In this document: positions 33,698 to 42,612 of the stretch, piece by piece
Position numbering within the stretch: position 1 is the stretch's first letter
How the letters are laid out: each line of letters opens with the position of its first letter
DNA from: CAYLQA01 sp964385695
GTDB lineage: Bacteria; Desulfobacterota; Desulfobulbia; Desulfobulbales; Desulfurivibrionaceae
Assembly (NCBI GenBank): GCA_964385695.1
Contig: CAYLQA010000011.1
Coordinates: forward strand, 12,310 to 76,309
Length of the DNA: 64,000 bases
Reading direction: 5' to 3'
Program-made: the position numbers and the translations under genes
Notes under the pieces: generated by a model
The model's database searches: none
Seen by the model: only the letters and a program-made list of their open reading frames with translations
What the model was told of the DNA's origin: nothing

Positions 33698-35437
33698 TTA
33701 GGGAAGGGAAAGCAGAGTCTTTTTAAGACCTTGCGTCTTGTTTTTTATCCCTAGTTTTTTTCGGATATTTCCCCGATGGGTGTCGACGGTCCAGGTGGAG
33801 ATTCCCAGCATCTTCGCGATTTCCTTGCTGGTCTTCGCCTGCTTGATCAGATTGGCCACCGTGGTTTCGGTTGGGGTCAGTTTGGCAAGTTTGCCCGACC
33901 TTCCTTTTCTCTTAGACGAGGCAAGTTCAGGGATGGTTGACTCGATGAGCTGCACCAGGTTCCGTTGATCTTCGCGCAGCCTGCTTTTTTTGAGCCTTTC
34001 CAGATAGGGGGTCAGTCTCGAGGTGATATTCTGCTGCATCTGCTCTACAAACTCATCCCGCTCCTCATCCCGTTTTTTTAACAGAATCTTGAGGGCGATA
34101 TTGCTCTCCGCAAGCTCCTCGCTTTTACTGCGTAATTCCAGCTCGTTTTGCCGCAGCAATTTTGCGGTCTTCTCGTGCATGGTGATCTCAGTGCGCATAT
34201 TTTCCATTGCCACCATCAACTCGGCGGTGCGCAGGCGAACCTCCCGCCCCAGATTGTCGTGTGCATCTTGGAGCATCTTTTCGGTCCGGTTCCGGTCGGT
34301 GACATCGGTGATAATGGTGATAAGACCTTCCAGATTCCCCTGACTGTCACGCTTGTAGTTCCAGTCCACCTCCACCTCGATGATCCTGCCGTCTTTTCTC
34401 CGGTTCTTGGTAAAAAAAGGCTGCGGCTGCGGCTGGTTTCGGACCAGGGTCTGTAAATATTTCTGTAACCCCTTTCTGTCGGCCTCCGTGGCTTGCTGGT
34501 CCCAGATATGCATCCCCAGAAGTTCGCCCTGGTTATAGCCCTGGAGTTTTTCAAGGGCCGGGTTGCAGAAGGTGATTCTGCCGCGCAGGTCGCACTCCTC
34601 AACCCCGTGGGGGGCCAGTTCCACCAGGGAACGGAAGCGTTCCTCACTGTTACGCAGGGACATCTCCGATATTTTGTAATTCGTGAAATCACGGACCGTC
34701 ACGGCAACCCCTTCTATCTCCCCGTCACTTTTGGTGTCGGGGGCATAGGCAACACTGAGAAAACGTCTGCCTGCCTCCCTGTCGAACCAGGCACCATAGC
34801 TGACCTGCTCCCCGGCAAGGGCCCGGTCAAGGTAATCTTTGACAAGGCCATGAAAGGCCTCCTCGCCCAGAAGATCCGCAACGCTCCGGCCGACAATCTC
34901 CTCCTCTTTCTTGGCAAAGGCCTTGCAATAGGCCTCGTTCACGCACTGGTATATATAATTGCGATCCACAAAGGACATTAGATCCTGGCTGGCAGAAAAA
35001 ATGTGCCTGTAGTAGCGCAGCTTTCTCTCCTCTGCCTTTATTACCTCCGTTGTCTCGACCACGATCACGCCGACCCCTTCGATGTCGCCATCAAGGTTGA
35101 AGACCGGGAACTGGGAGTAACGCCAGTGCCGTTTGGCACCGGGCTGGCTGATGGTCGTCTCGCTGCAGACCTCGCTGGTGGGGTCTGCTCGCAAGGTGCT
35201 GAGTACCTGGCGCAGGCTTTTTTCTATGGCCAGGGCGGGATCGGCAGGCAGGATTTCGCTAGGCCGCTTACCGATATGCTCGGCTATGGTACGGCCATTG
35301 ATATTGGCCAGGGTCTCGTTGACCTTGAGATAACGGCAGTCCCGATCAAACAGGGCGAGGCCTGCAGGGGCAGAGACAAAAAATGAATCAAGGCAGGCAT
35401 GAAATTCGCCGCCCCATTCTTCGGGGCGATTGTTCAT
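33698..35437 (-). CDS. PAS-PAS-PAS LuxR-type transcription regulator
   Basis: 579 residues with three PAS domains (about 10-130, 140-255, 262-385), a long coiled coil (385-500) and a C-terminal LuxR/GerE helix-turn-helix (LTPTETTVANLIKQ...STWTVDTHRGNIRKKL). It has no kinase or receiver domain, so it likely senses a ligand or redox state directly and controls transcription as a dimer. Targets are unknown; it is monocistronic. The start has no strong ribosome site. Confidence 0.88.
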   Translation of the reverse strand: MNNRPEEWGGEFHACLDSFFVSAPAGLALFDRDCRYLKVNETLANINGRTIAEHIGKRPSEILPADPALAIEKSLRQVLSTLRADPTSEVCSETTISQPGAKRHWRYSQFPVFNLDGDIEGVGVIVVETTEVIKAEERKLRYYRHIFSASQDLMSFVDRNYIYQCVNEAYCKAFAKKEEEIVGRSVADLLGEEAFHGLVKDYLDRALAGEQVSYGAWFDREAGRRFLSVAYAPDTKSDGEIEGVAVTVRDFTNYKISEMSLRNSEERFRSLVELAPHGVEECDLRGRITFCNPALEKLQGYNQGELLGMHIWDQQATEADRKGLQKYLQTLVRNQPQPQPFFTKNRRKDGRIIEVEVDWNYKRDSQGNLEGLITIITDVTDRNRTEKMLQDAHDNLGREVRLRTAELMVAMENMRTEITMHEKTAKLLRQNELELRSKSEELAESNIALKILLKKRDEERDEFVEQMQQNITSRLTPYLERLKKSRLREDQRNLVQLIESTIPELASSKRKGRSGKLAKLTPTETTVANLIKQAKTSKEIAKMLGISTWTVDTHRGNIRKKLGIKNKTQGLKKTLLSLP

Positions 35438-35704
35438 TTAGGCAACCCGTTGCGGCTGTGGTAATCATACATGGCTTCCGCTCCCTTCCATTGTGTAGCA
35501 CTCGGTCATTTTTTTGTGCGCGGGCTTCTGCTGGCGACAAAAGAACGTAGTTTGACCGTATTTTAATCGTATTTTGTAAGTATATGGAAATTTTGTGCAT
35601 GGCGTCAAAAAAAAAGAGTGGTGGGTGACGTGTCGTATTTGTTGGGAAGGGGGGGAGCCGGAAGAACCCGGGTGGGTCCTCCCGGCAAGAGGGCTGACGA
35701 GGGG

Positions 35705-36154
35705 TTAGCAACCCTCAGTGGCCTTGCCGACCTTTTTTGTCTTGCTCTTGATGTGGCAGGCAGTGCATTTGCTCGGGCCCTTCTTGCCCTCAACTCCCTT
35801 CTTGTGACAATCCTTACAGCGTGCATGGAAGACATTCTTTGCCTTCTGCAGTTTTTTAACCGGGAATTCCTTATTGTGGCAGGACATACATTTGAGTTCA
35901 TCCGCCTTGTCGACAGCGGCAATATCTTCTGCCGTGCGGGGTTGGTGTTTGGCATCGTGATGGCAGGAACCGCAACTGAGGCCCAAGGCGTTATGGGTGG
36001 CATGGTTGAACCTTGCCGGTTTTTTCCCCTGGATGGTGATCTCTTCGGTCGGGGCGCTCAGTTGGCCAGCCATCGCCTCTGTCTCGATGTGGCTTCCAAA
36101 TCCAAGTGTGAGAGCCATAGCCAGGGGTGCGGCTGTGAGTAATGTCTTTTTCAT
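35705..36154 (-). CDS. Tetraheme class III cytochrome c (cytochrome c3 family)
   Basis: 149 residues. A signal peptide is followed by a domain with four CxxCH heme motifs (CGSCH, CMSCH, CKDCH, CTACH) and extra His residues (FNHATHN, FHARC) that supply the sixth ligands, as in periplasmic cytochrome c3. It shuttles low-potential electrons between hydrogenase, formate dehydrogenase and membrane complexes in sulfate- or sulfur-metabolising bacteria. AGGAGG precedes the start. Confidence 0.93.
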   Translation of the reverse strand: MKKTLLTAAPLAMALTLGFGSHIETEAMAGQLSAPTEEITIQGKKPARFNHATHNALGLSCGSCHHDAKHQPRTAEDIAAVDKADELKCMSCHNKEFPVKKLQKAKNVFHARCKDCHKKGVEGKKGPSKCTACHIKSKTKKVGKATEGC

Positions 36155-36345
36155 CTTTCTTCCTCCTTAATATGAGTGAATCAAGTCCTTGCGAAATGCT
36201 CTTTGCTTTTGTACCCATACTACGGGTGGATTATTTTCCCCACCAGCGGACATGGGGGGATGTCTGGGGATATGACGTACCCGACATGGACGACATCGAC
36301 ATGCTAATTGTTTGAAATAAAAGAATAAAATAGTGAGGTGGGAAG

Positions 36346-36711
36346 GTGGCCGAAGATATGGATGCCCTTGCTGATTTTAAGAAAAAACTACACGATTTTG
36401 CCTCGGAGCGGGACTGGCAGCAGTTTCATTCCCCCAAAAACCTGAGCATGGCCCTGGTGGCCGAGGCAGGTGAGTTGGTGGAACATTTCCAATGGCTCAG
36501 CCAGGAGCAGAGCCTGAACTTGAGCCCGGAGACCTTGGCAGAGGTGGAGTTGGAGATGGCCGATATCTTTATCTATCTTGTCCGCCTGGCGGACCGACTT
36601 GATGTTGACTTGCTCAAGGCAACGGAAAAAAAGATACGCATCAATGCGGAAAAATATCCGGTGGGCAAGGTAAGGGGCAGCGCGAAAAAATATGATCAAT
36701 ACGGCGAGTGA
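36346..36711 (+). CDS. MazG-like dCTP/nucleotide pyrophosphohydrolase
   Basis: 121 residues matching the all-alpha NTP pyrophosphatase fold: EAGELVEHFQW and EMADIFIYLVRLAD carry the acidic metal ligands. It resembles DCTPP1-like house-cleaning enzymes that hydrolyse dCTP or modified nucleotides. The start is GTG, seven bases after GAGG; ATG 36358 is possible. It is monocistronic and divergent from the cytochrome gene. Confidence 0.9.
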   Translation: MAEDMDALADFKKKLHDFASERDWQQFHSPKNLSMALVAEAGELVEHFQWLSQEQSLNLSPETLAEVELEMADIFIYLVRLADRLDVDLLKATEKKIRINAEKYPVGKVRGSAKKYDQYGE

Positions 36712-36749
36712 AGCTGAGGTTCTAGGCCTGAAGCACTGTCAGTCAATTT

Positions 36750-37247
36750 TTACTCCGTAGCAATGTCGCTGGCGGCCAGCAGGTGCTCAATGAGGGCACG
36801 GGTGTTGTCGCTCTCTTTGCTTTTGCCGATCAGGCTCCAGGACATGTCGTTTTCAAGGCGGTAGGAGCCGACAAACTCATGCGGCGCTTGGCCGCGCCAA
36901 TCTTCGGGCGAAAGCATGGAGAAGTATTGGCTCTTGTCCGGTTTTTGGTAGAGATGATAGACCATGCCCGGTTTGCGTTGGAAATTGCATTGGGCATGGT
37001 TGAGATCCTGATCCCGTTTGGCCTCGTCCAGCACGGCCTTGGCCTCACTTTGCAGGGCGCGGATCTGGTCGGCGATGACCTTGAGCTTTGAGCTCACCCG
37101 CACGTTAAGCATTTTATCAGCATCAGCAATCTCCTTGGCCAGGTTGACCAACTCAATGGCCGGAGCTAAACGGCTCACCGGATACGGCGCACTGCGCTCA
37201 TCCCCTTCATGGGTCGGCCCGTGATATTTTTTGCTTTCGTCATTCAT
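36750..37247 (-). CDS. DUF2452 protein
   Basis: 165 residues of the DUF2452 family: NxxGPT-like N-terminus (KYHGPTHEGD), a long coiled helix (about 40-85) and a C-terminal beta part (FQRKPGMVYHLYQK ... FVGSYRLENDMSW). Function is unknown; it appears cytoplasmic. It converges with the MazG-like gene. Confidence 0.82.
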   Translation of the reverse strand: MNDESKKYHGPTHEGDERSAPYPVSRLAPAIELVNLAKEIADADKMLNVRVSSKLKVIADQIRALQSEAKAVLDEAKRDQDLNHAQCNFQRKPGMVYHLYQKPDKSQYFSMLSPEDWRGQAPHEFVGSYRLENDMSWSLIGKSKESDNTRALIEHLLAASDIATE

Positions 37248-37427
37248 GGGTAAAAACTAATAGACACGGATAAGTTGCAAAAGTCATTAGGGTGGTGCAT
37301 GTGCTGTAGTTTTGTGCAGGTAAGCGCCGACTCCGAGCTCAGCTGAACGCTATAGCAGCAGACACCGCTTCACTGTTATGCGGTTAGCTGAGATCGCGCA
37401 AAGATGCAGTGCATGCAATACCCGACT

Positions 37428-38894
37428 CTACCCAGCGAGCATGACGAGCAAATCCTCAAACGGAATCGTCAAACTGTTGATCACCAGGGTGCCTTCCTGA
37501 AAGCGCAGCTTGACCTTGAAGCGATCCTTTTCATGGGCAATGTAACCTTGCTGTAACAACCCTTGCAGCTGGGTGCGGCTGGCGCGGCTGGCCTGCTTGT
37601 CCAACTCGCGCTCGGAAAGGAATTGTCCGCTTTGCGCCATGCGCTTACGCAACTGATCAAGGGTCATGCTTTTCATGAGTTTGGCAAGCAGGTGTTCTGA
37701 AATGTCTGCGTCCGCCTCGATTTTAAGGGCGGTTACCATGAGTATGGGGTTGCTCATGGCCGCACTGTTGCTGCCGTCAAAGCTGAACAGGGCGCGGCCT
37801 TGGAAATCCCCGTGCCGGGTATTGATGGAAAGTTTTTTCAGGTCAATGGCAGGTGATTTTTTTAAGAGGTTTGGCAGCAGCTGGCTGAGATCTGCAAAGA
37901 GCAATGGGTCCGGCGCACCTTGGCTGATCATCATCTGTTGCTGGATAACCTGCGCTTTTTCTTGGAGCTGGACCAGGGTCGGCGCATCCAGGTTGCGAAA
38001 CTCCAACTCATAGAGGAAGGGGCCATGTTTGAGGTTGTTGATCAGAACATGGTTTACCTTGATTTTCTGGAATGAGTCGAGCAGTTGGCCGCGTTCCTTA
38101 GTATCGCTTGAGATGGAAAGGCCGGAAAGCTGAAAGTGTTGCTCATCTTCGCTGCGGCCGTCGTTAAAGACTATCTTGTCCAGGCTGACATTGGCAGTGC
38201 CCACCCCAAGACCGTTGGCTCCCGGCCTGGTGTTCATGGTCATGTTGGTTGTGCCAAGGTGCAGTTCCCCGCTCTGGGCGACAAGGTCGAGGCCGGGGAT
38301 GACTGTTTTGCCTTTTGCGCCCTTAAGATCCGCACTGAGGCTGGTGTTGCCGGTTAATCCCTTCCAGTTCACACTGAATCCGCTCTTGGCGGTTTTTTGC
38401 CAGGCCGGCATGGAGTAGGTGGAGTCGGAGGTGCCGTCCAGGTTGATAAAGGTGTGGCTGGTCAGGGTGAGTTTTTTGATTATATCGAGCAGCTCCGGGT
38501 CCTTGGGAAGGACGTCAGTGGGGATGGAGGTGTTTGTTTCGATAAAGGCCAAGATCGGCTTGAGCTGGTAAGAGCCCGTTGGCAGCTTTTGTAAAGGAAT
38601 GGGGCCGTGCCAGATGGTGTGGCTCATGCTCAGGCGAAAGGAGATAGGTGTTTCGGGTTGGGCCTTGTTCATTCCTTTGGGCAGGCTCAATTCCAGGTTG
38701 CTCACTGCCGTTGAGGTGAAAAGTCTGCGCTTGTAGACCGGGGTGGAGATTTTAATAAAGGGGGACTCCGGGATATCGAGCATGAACTCCTGGTAGCGCG
38801 CCTCGGTTTTGATTCCCATCAAAAATGCGCCGCCAGCCAGGCCGGCCGCGGTCAGGATTGCCACGGTCAGTAGAAGTGTAAACAGTTTTTTCAT
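37428..38894 (-). CDS. DUF945 (YdgA-like) protein
   Basis: 488 residues of the YdgA/DUF945 type. An N-terminal membrane anchor (about 5-28) is followed by a long, mostly beta domain and a C-terminal coiled region. E. coli YdgA is a periplasmic/outer-face protein of unknown function. GGGGAGGGG precedes the start. A 180-bp stretch separates it from DUF2452; I see no feature in that stretch. Confidence 0.85.
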   Translation of the reverse strand: MKKLFTLLLTVAILTAAGLAGGAFLMGIKTEARYQEFMLDIPESPFIKISTPVYKRRLFTSTAVSNLELSLPKGMNKAQPETPISFRLSMSHTIWHGPIPLQKLPTGSYQLKPILAFIETNTSIPTDVLPKDPELLDIIKKLTLTSHTFINLDGTSDSTYSMPAWQKTAKSGFSVNWKGLTGNTSLSADLKGAKGKTVIPGLDLVAQSGELHLGTTNMTMNTRPGANGLGVGTANVSLDKIVFNDGRSEDEQHFQLSGLSISSDTKERGQLLDSFQKIKVNHVLINNLKHGPFLYELEFRNLDAPTLVQLQEKAQVIQQQMMISQGAPDPLLFADLSQLLPNLLKKSPAIDLKKLSINTRHGDFQGRALFSFDGSNSAAMSNPILMVTALKIEADADISEHLLAKLMKSMTLDQLRKRMAQSGQFLSERELDKQASRASRTQLQGLLQQGYIAHEKDRFKVKLRFQEGTLVINSLTIPFEDLLVMLAG

Positions 38895-39051
38895 GGTGTG
38901 TTGCCCCTCCCCGGTCGGCTGCCGAACTTGTAAGTGGATGATATCCGTTTCAGTGTATACCTGCGCCTGTTTGGATTCAACTCTTTCTCAGGCTGGAGGG
39001 CAAGAATAGCGGCCGGGCGGGGGAAGGACCGGCAAAAGGCGGGACTTGTTT

Positions 39052-40287
39052 TCAGGCTTTACGGTTGCGCTTATTTTCATACATCATGCTGTCCGCCTCT
39101 TTGAGCAACTCATCGATGGTAGCCGGAGCTGCGGGATCGAAAAGCGCAGTCCCGTGGCTGAAGGAGAGATGGTAAGGGAAACGGCGCGCGGCATTCATAT
39201 GTTTGAGCAGGCTCTCCAGCCTTTCTATGGCCAGCTGTTGCCCTTGCCGGTTGGCCACATCGGTTTGCAGCACCACGAATTCGTCACCGCCGATCCGCGC
39301 CAACACGTCGGATTCCCGGAAGGTGGATTCGAGAGCCACGGCAAAATTGACGATTGCATCATCGCCCATGTCGTGCCCATGGATATCGTTTATTTTCTTG
39401 AGATCATCGAGGTCGATATAGATCAGCAACTGTTTTTTATTACTGCGCTTAGCCAGTCCAAGTTGTTGTTCCGTCACCGCGAAAAAACCGCGCCGGTTCA
39501 TCAGCTCTGTGAGATCGTCGGTGGTGGCGAGTTTCTTTAGCTCAAGCGCCAGTTTTTTTTGCTCTGTCACATCCCGAAAGCTCCAGACCCGGCCCTTGAT
39601 TTCTTCATCGATCATGAGCGGTTTTGAGTAGCGCTCAAAAAAACGGCCGTCCTTAAACTCAAGGGTGTCAAAGCTGTCCTGATCCTTTTGGGCATACAGT
39701 AAATTAATCCTGTATAGAAATTTATCCGGTTCCTTGAGTTGGTCGAGTACATGCTCCAGAGCCTTGGCCTCATCATAGGGAACCATGGTTTCGGCCGGGA
39801 TGCTCCACAACCGAGTGAATTTTTCGTTGAAGGCCATGGTCTTTCCTTTGGGGTCGGCAACCAGGATACCGTCCGCCGTGGCCTCAAGGATGGAGCGCAA
39901 AAGCGCATTGCTTTTAGCAAGTTCTTCTTCCAGCTTTTCCTTCTTTGTGGAGTGGTGCAGGGTTTTGACAACTGCGAAGACATCCCCCTCTTTATCTGTC
40001 AGCGGGATAGCCATACGTGCCTGGTTGGTTATGCAGTGTCCGCTCTGACCGGGGGTGGGGCTCTGGATAGCTTTTTTTTCCTTAAAAACCTGTGGTGCCA
40101 GGCAGCTTGGGCAGGGCTGGCCGTGGCTGCTCAAGGCCTCGAAACAATAGCGGCCTATGCAGTTGCCGTTTTTGTCCGATGATTTTTCATTTTGATAGAG
40201 GATGCGGAAGTCTTTGTCTACAACATGTACAGCGTCTTTGAGACTGTCTAGAATGTGCTTGTTGTTAATCGCGGGCATTTTTTTCAT
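39052..40287 (-). CDS. PAS-PAS-GGDEF diguanylate cyclase
   Basis: 411 residues, soluble. Two PAS-like sensor domains (the first with a CPSC-containing insert near residue 58) precede a GGDEF domain with an intact GGDEF loop (ARIGGDEFVVL). It probably makes c-di-GMP in response to an intracellular signal. It follows the broken PilZ gene by 6 bp on the same strand and would share its candidate sigma-54 promoter. Confidence 0.9.
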   Translation of the reverse strand: MKKMPAINNKHILDSLKDAVHVVDKDFRILYQNEKSSDKNGNCIGRYCFEALSSHGQPCPSCLAPQVFKEKKAIQSPTPGQSGHCITNQARMAIPLTDKEGDVFAVVKTLHHSTKKEKLEEELAKSNALLRSILEATADGILVADPKGKTMAFNEKFTRLWSIPAETMVPYDEAKALEHVLDQLKEPDKFLYRINLLYAQKDQDSFDTLEFKDGRFFERYSKPLMIDEEIKGRVWSFRDVTEQKKLALELKKLATTDDLTELMNRRGFFAVTEQQLGLAKRSNKKQLLIYIDLDDLKKINDIHGHDMGDDAIVNFAVALESTFRESDVLARIGGDEFVVLQTDVANRQGQQLAIERLESLLKHMNAARRFPYHLSFSHGTALFDPAAPATIDELLKEADSMMYENKRNRKA

Positions 40288-40293
40288 TGGCTA

Positions 40294-40676
40294 TTAAATT
40301 TCATTCAGGTAGCTGCTGAGGGCCGTGTCGTTAAGGGGCGGGGCGATGAATTGGCCTCCCAGGCAACCTTCTTCAAGATGGCGGATGAGGACCCTGTATT
40401 GGATGGGGGTGAGATCTTGGTCATCCAGGGCAAAATATGCAGGGTGACGATTGACTCTGTGTCCAGGGTGTGCGCGCCGTCAAGGTTCACCTTTTTGCGG
40501 TGATAACGCCGGATATCGACTTCAAGGCAAAAAACTTTATGGCAGACGCAGCGAAGGGTTACGCGGTGCCGTCCCTGCATTCTCTTTACGTCAAAAGGTT
40601 GAGTCAGACCGCATTCCGGGCATGAGACATTGATGATATCCCGGCGGTTGAGATAGATTTTGCATGTAGGTATCAC
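40294..40676 (-). pseudogene. Zinc-ribbon PilZ (c-di-GMP receptor) gene, frameshifted and shortened
   Basis: The first 80 residues read through a zinc ribbon (SCPECG...CVCHKVFCLE) and the start of a PilZ domain (YHRKKVNLDG). The frame then leaves PilZ: the annotated frame ends at a stop at 40305. Adding one T to the T4 run near 40431 (minus strand) restores a PilZ-like ending (HIFALDDQDL...RHLEEGCLGGQFI) to a TAA at 40294, six bases before the GGDEF gene. Even so, the usual middle part is missing (about 40-60 residues). I read it as a decaying gene; a sequencing error in the run is possible. Confidence 0.65.
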
Positions 40677-40727
40677 TATTCCCTCCCTGGTGAGTAACTT
40701 TTGAGAGGCTAACTGGGAGTGTAAATT

Positions 40728-40743
40728 TGCAGGAACTATGCCA
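40728..40743 (-). promoter_or_regulatory. Candidate sigma-54 promoter of the PilZ-GGDEF unit
   Basis: Minus strand TGGCATAGTTCCTGCA: GG and GC exactly 10 bp apart, close to the -24/-12 consensus TGGCAC-N5-TTGC, about 50 bp before the PilZ start. The adjacent NtrC-type gene makes this placement meaningful. Confidence 0.55.
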
Positions 40744-40758
40744 ATGAGGCGACAGATG

Positions 40759-40787
40759 GGTAAGTCTTGTCTTTTTGGATACTTACC
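40759..40787. repeat. Inverted repeat, possible activator site
   Basis: GGTAAGT and ACTTACC, 7-bp arms with a 15-nt spacer, just upstream of the candidate sigma-54 promoter (minus orientation). It could be an enhancer site for the NtrC-type regulator. Confidence 0.4.
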
Positions 40788-40827
40788 TTGGGTGTGGCTA
40801 GGTTGACGACCTAGAGGTGTGGCCTGT

Positions 40828-40863
40828 TAAAAAAAGCAAATGTTCACAAAATAAGAACGTTTG
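40828..40863 (-). terminator. Terminator of the NtrC-type regulator gene
   Basis: CAAACGTTC/GAACATTTG stem (one G-U) followed on the minus strand by TTTTTTTAA; a T-rich tail on the plus strand makes it look bidirectional. Confidence 0.7.
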
Positions 40864-40877
40864 TTTTTATTTTGTGG

Positions 40878-42302
40878 CTAGCTGGTGGGCCAGCCGAGGC
40901 GGGAAATATCGTGTTTTTTGAGTAGGGTGTAGAGGCGGGTGCGGCCAAGTCCGGCGATTTTGCAGGCGTTTTTCATTGATCCTTTAGCTTCGGCCATGAG
41001 TTTGCGAAGATATTTTTCTTCAGCTTGGTCAAGAATTTGTTGCCGGTATTCCTTATAGGGCGGGACCTCAGCGGCATCACTTATATCAGTGCCGGACTCC
41101 GGCGGTTCTGGCGTGGCTAAGCTCAGTGTCGACTTCGTTGTTTCTATGCGGATCTTACGGGGCAGATGCTGCGGAAAGAGCAAAGGCTCGCTCTGGGCAT
41201 TAATGACGGCGCGCTCCAGGGTGTGCACAAGTTCTCGGATGTTCCCAGGCCAGCTGTAGGCCGTAAGGGTGGCCAGAAATTCAGGAGAAAACCCCTTTCT
41301 TGCCAAGCGGTACCTCTCGCAAATTCTACCGATGTACTGCACCACAAGTTCGTTGATATCCTCGGTGCGCTCACGTAAAGGCGGCAGCTCTATAACAATG
41401 GAGCGCAGTCGGTACAGCAGATCCTCGCGAAAATGCCCGTTCTCACTTTCCTGGAGCAGGTCGCGGTTGGTGGCGGCAATAAGGCGAAAATCACTTGTCG
41501 CCTCCTCTGGGCTTCCCACCGGGCGAAAGGTGCGCTCCTGCAAGACGCGCAAAAAGTTTTTTTGCATGGAGATGGGCAGTTCGCCGATCTCATCAAGAAA
41601 TAAAGAGCCCTTGTCCGCCTGGCGGATCAGGCCCGGGCTGTCTTTGTCCGCCCCGGTAAAGGCGCCTTTGACATGGCCGAAGAGGATGCTCGTTGCCAAG
41701 GTTTCGTGCAGGGCGGCACAGTCGACGATAACAAACTCATTATGGGAGCGGAGACTGTTGTCGTGGATTGCCCTGGCAAAAATCTCCTTACCGGTGCCGG
41801 TCTCGCCGGTGATAAGCACATTCACGTCACAGGTGGCGGCCTGGGCCAAAAGGTCCAGGCACTGGCGCATGCGCGGACTGTTGGAGACAATGTGCCCTAA
41901 ATCCAAGGCCTTGACGGAACGCTCTTGCTTGGCTTGGCTGTCCCGGTAGAGCATGAGGCGCTGTAGAGCCAGGGCAATGTTCTTGATGGTGATCGGTTTT
42001 TGCAGGTAATCCCAGGCCCCGCTGTTGATGGCGATTTCCGCCCCGTCCTCACTGCCGCTCGCCGTTAAGATGACCACGGCGGGCTGGGAGTTTAATGCCT
42101 TGAGCTGGGGCAGGGCGTCAAGGCCGTTGCCATCGGGTAGGTGTACATCAAGAAAGATGATATCCGCCTGCATCTCTTCGGCCTTTTTCAGGCCGTCGGC
42201 CAGGGTCAAGGCGCTGGAGACATAGGGAGTCAGCTTTTGCGCGACATTGGTGAAGATAAGGCAGGTGATGGGATCATCGTCGATGATCAGAACTTTGCTC
42301 AT
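40878..42302 (-). CDS. NtrC-family sigma-54 response regulator
   Basis: 474 residues. The receiver domain has phospho-acceptor Asp52 in FLDVHL and acidic pocket IIDDDP. The AAA+ domain has Walker A GETGTGKE, the sigma-54 contact loop GAFTGA and Walker B LFLDEIG. A Fis-type helix-turn-helix closes the protein (KNACKIAGLGRTRLYTLLKK). It activates sigma-54 promoters when phosphorylated. No partner kinase is adjacent; a candidate sigma-54 promoter lies just downstream before the PilZ-GGDEF genes, the most likely local target. Confidence 0.93.
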   Translation of the reverse strand: MSKVLIIDDDPITCLIFTNVAQKLTPYVSSALTLADGLKKAEEMQADIIFLDVHLPDGNGLDALPQLKALNSQPAVVILTASGSEDGAEIAINSGAWDYLQKPITIKNIALALQRLMLYRDSQAKQERSVKALDLGHIVSNSPRMRQCLDLLAQAATCDVNVLITGETGTGKEIFARAIHDNSLRSHNEFVIVDCAALHETLATSILFGHVKGAFTGADKDSPGLIRQADKGSLFLDEIGELPISMQKNFLRVLQERTFRPVGSPEEATSDFRLIAATNRDLLQESENGHFREDLLYRLRSIVIELPPLRERTEDINELVVQYIGRICERYRLARKGFSPEFLATLTAYSWPGNIRELVHTLERAVINAQSEPLLFPQHLPRKIRIETTKSTLSLATPEPPESGTDISDAAEVPPYKEYRQQILDQAEEKYLRKLMAEAKGSMKNACKIAGLGRTRLYTLLKKHDISRLGWPTS

Positions 42303-42451
42303 GGTAACACGTCAAAAGAGTATGAATCGCTCAGTAATGGCGGCCTGAATCAGACATCATTATTTGAAAAACAGTTCGCTAAAAAATGTAACCTCCCTGT
42401 ATGAAAGCGCAAGCAGATAAAGTTTGCAAGCAAGTTTCCGGCTTTGAGGGT

Positions 42452-42478
42452 GGGCGCTCTTTGGTGGGCGCCTTTTTT
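42452..42478 (+). terminator. Plus-strand terminator-like hairpin before the MCP gene
   Basis: GGCGC...GCGCC with TTTTTT, inside a direct repeat of GGTGGGCGC. No plus-strand gene ends here, so it may terminate a short leader RNA or an sRNA. Confidence 0.4.
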
Positions 42479-42542
42479 GCGTGTTATCAATGTGTTAGGT
42501 GGTTGACAGGGGGAGGGAAGTGTGCGAGAAAAAATATGTGAG

Positions 42543-42569
42543 TACCTATTTTTGTTGGGAGAATAGGTA
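42543..42569. repeat. Inverted repeat upstream of the MCP gene
   Basis: TACCTATT and AATAGGTA, perfect 8-bp arms with 11-nt spacing, 44 bp before the MCP start. It may be an operator or a 5' UTR hairpin. Confidence 0.4.
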
Positions 42570-42612
42570 TTGCAGCAAGCGCATCATAAACACTTAAATG
42601 GGGTGGTGAATT

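Larger units (their letters stand above)
42303..42612. other. Intergenic region between the NtrC-type and MCP genes
   Basis: 310 bp with no gene. It contains a GC hairpin with T-run (42452-42478) and an 8-bp inverted repeat (42543-42569). I see nothing else I can support. Confidence 0.5.

Noticed and set aside
42463..42480. Sigma-54 promoter before the MCP gene (GGGCGCCTTTTTTGC)
   Set aside because: GG-N10-GC spacing fits, but two conserved bases of the -24 box differ and the site is part of a GC hairpin with T-run, which explains it better.
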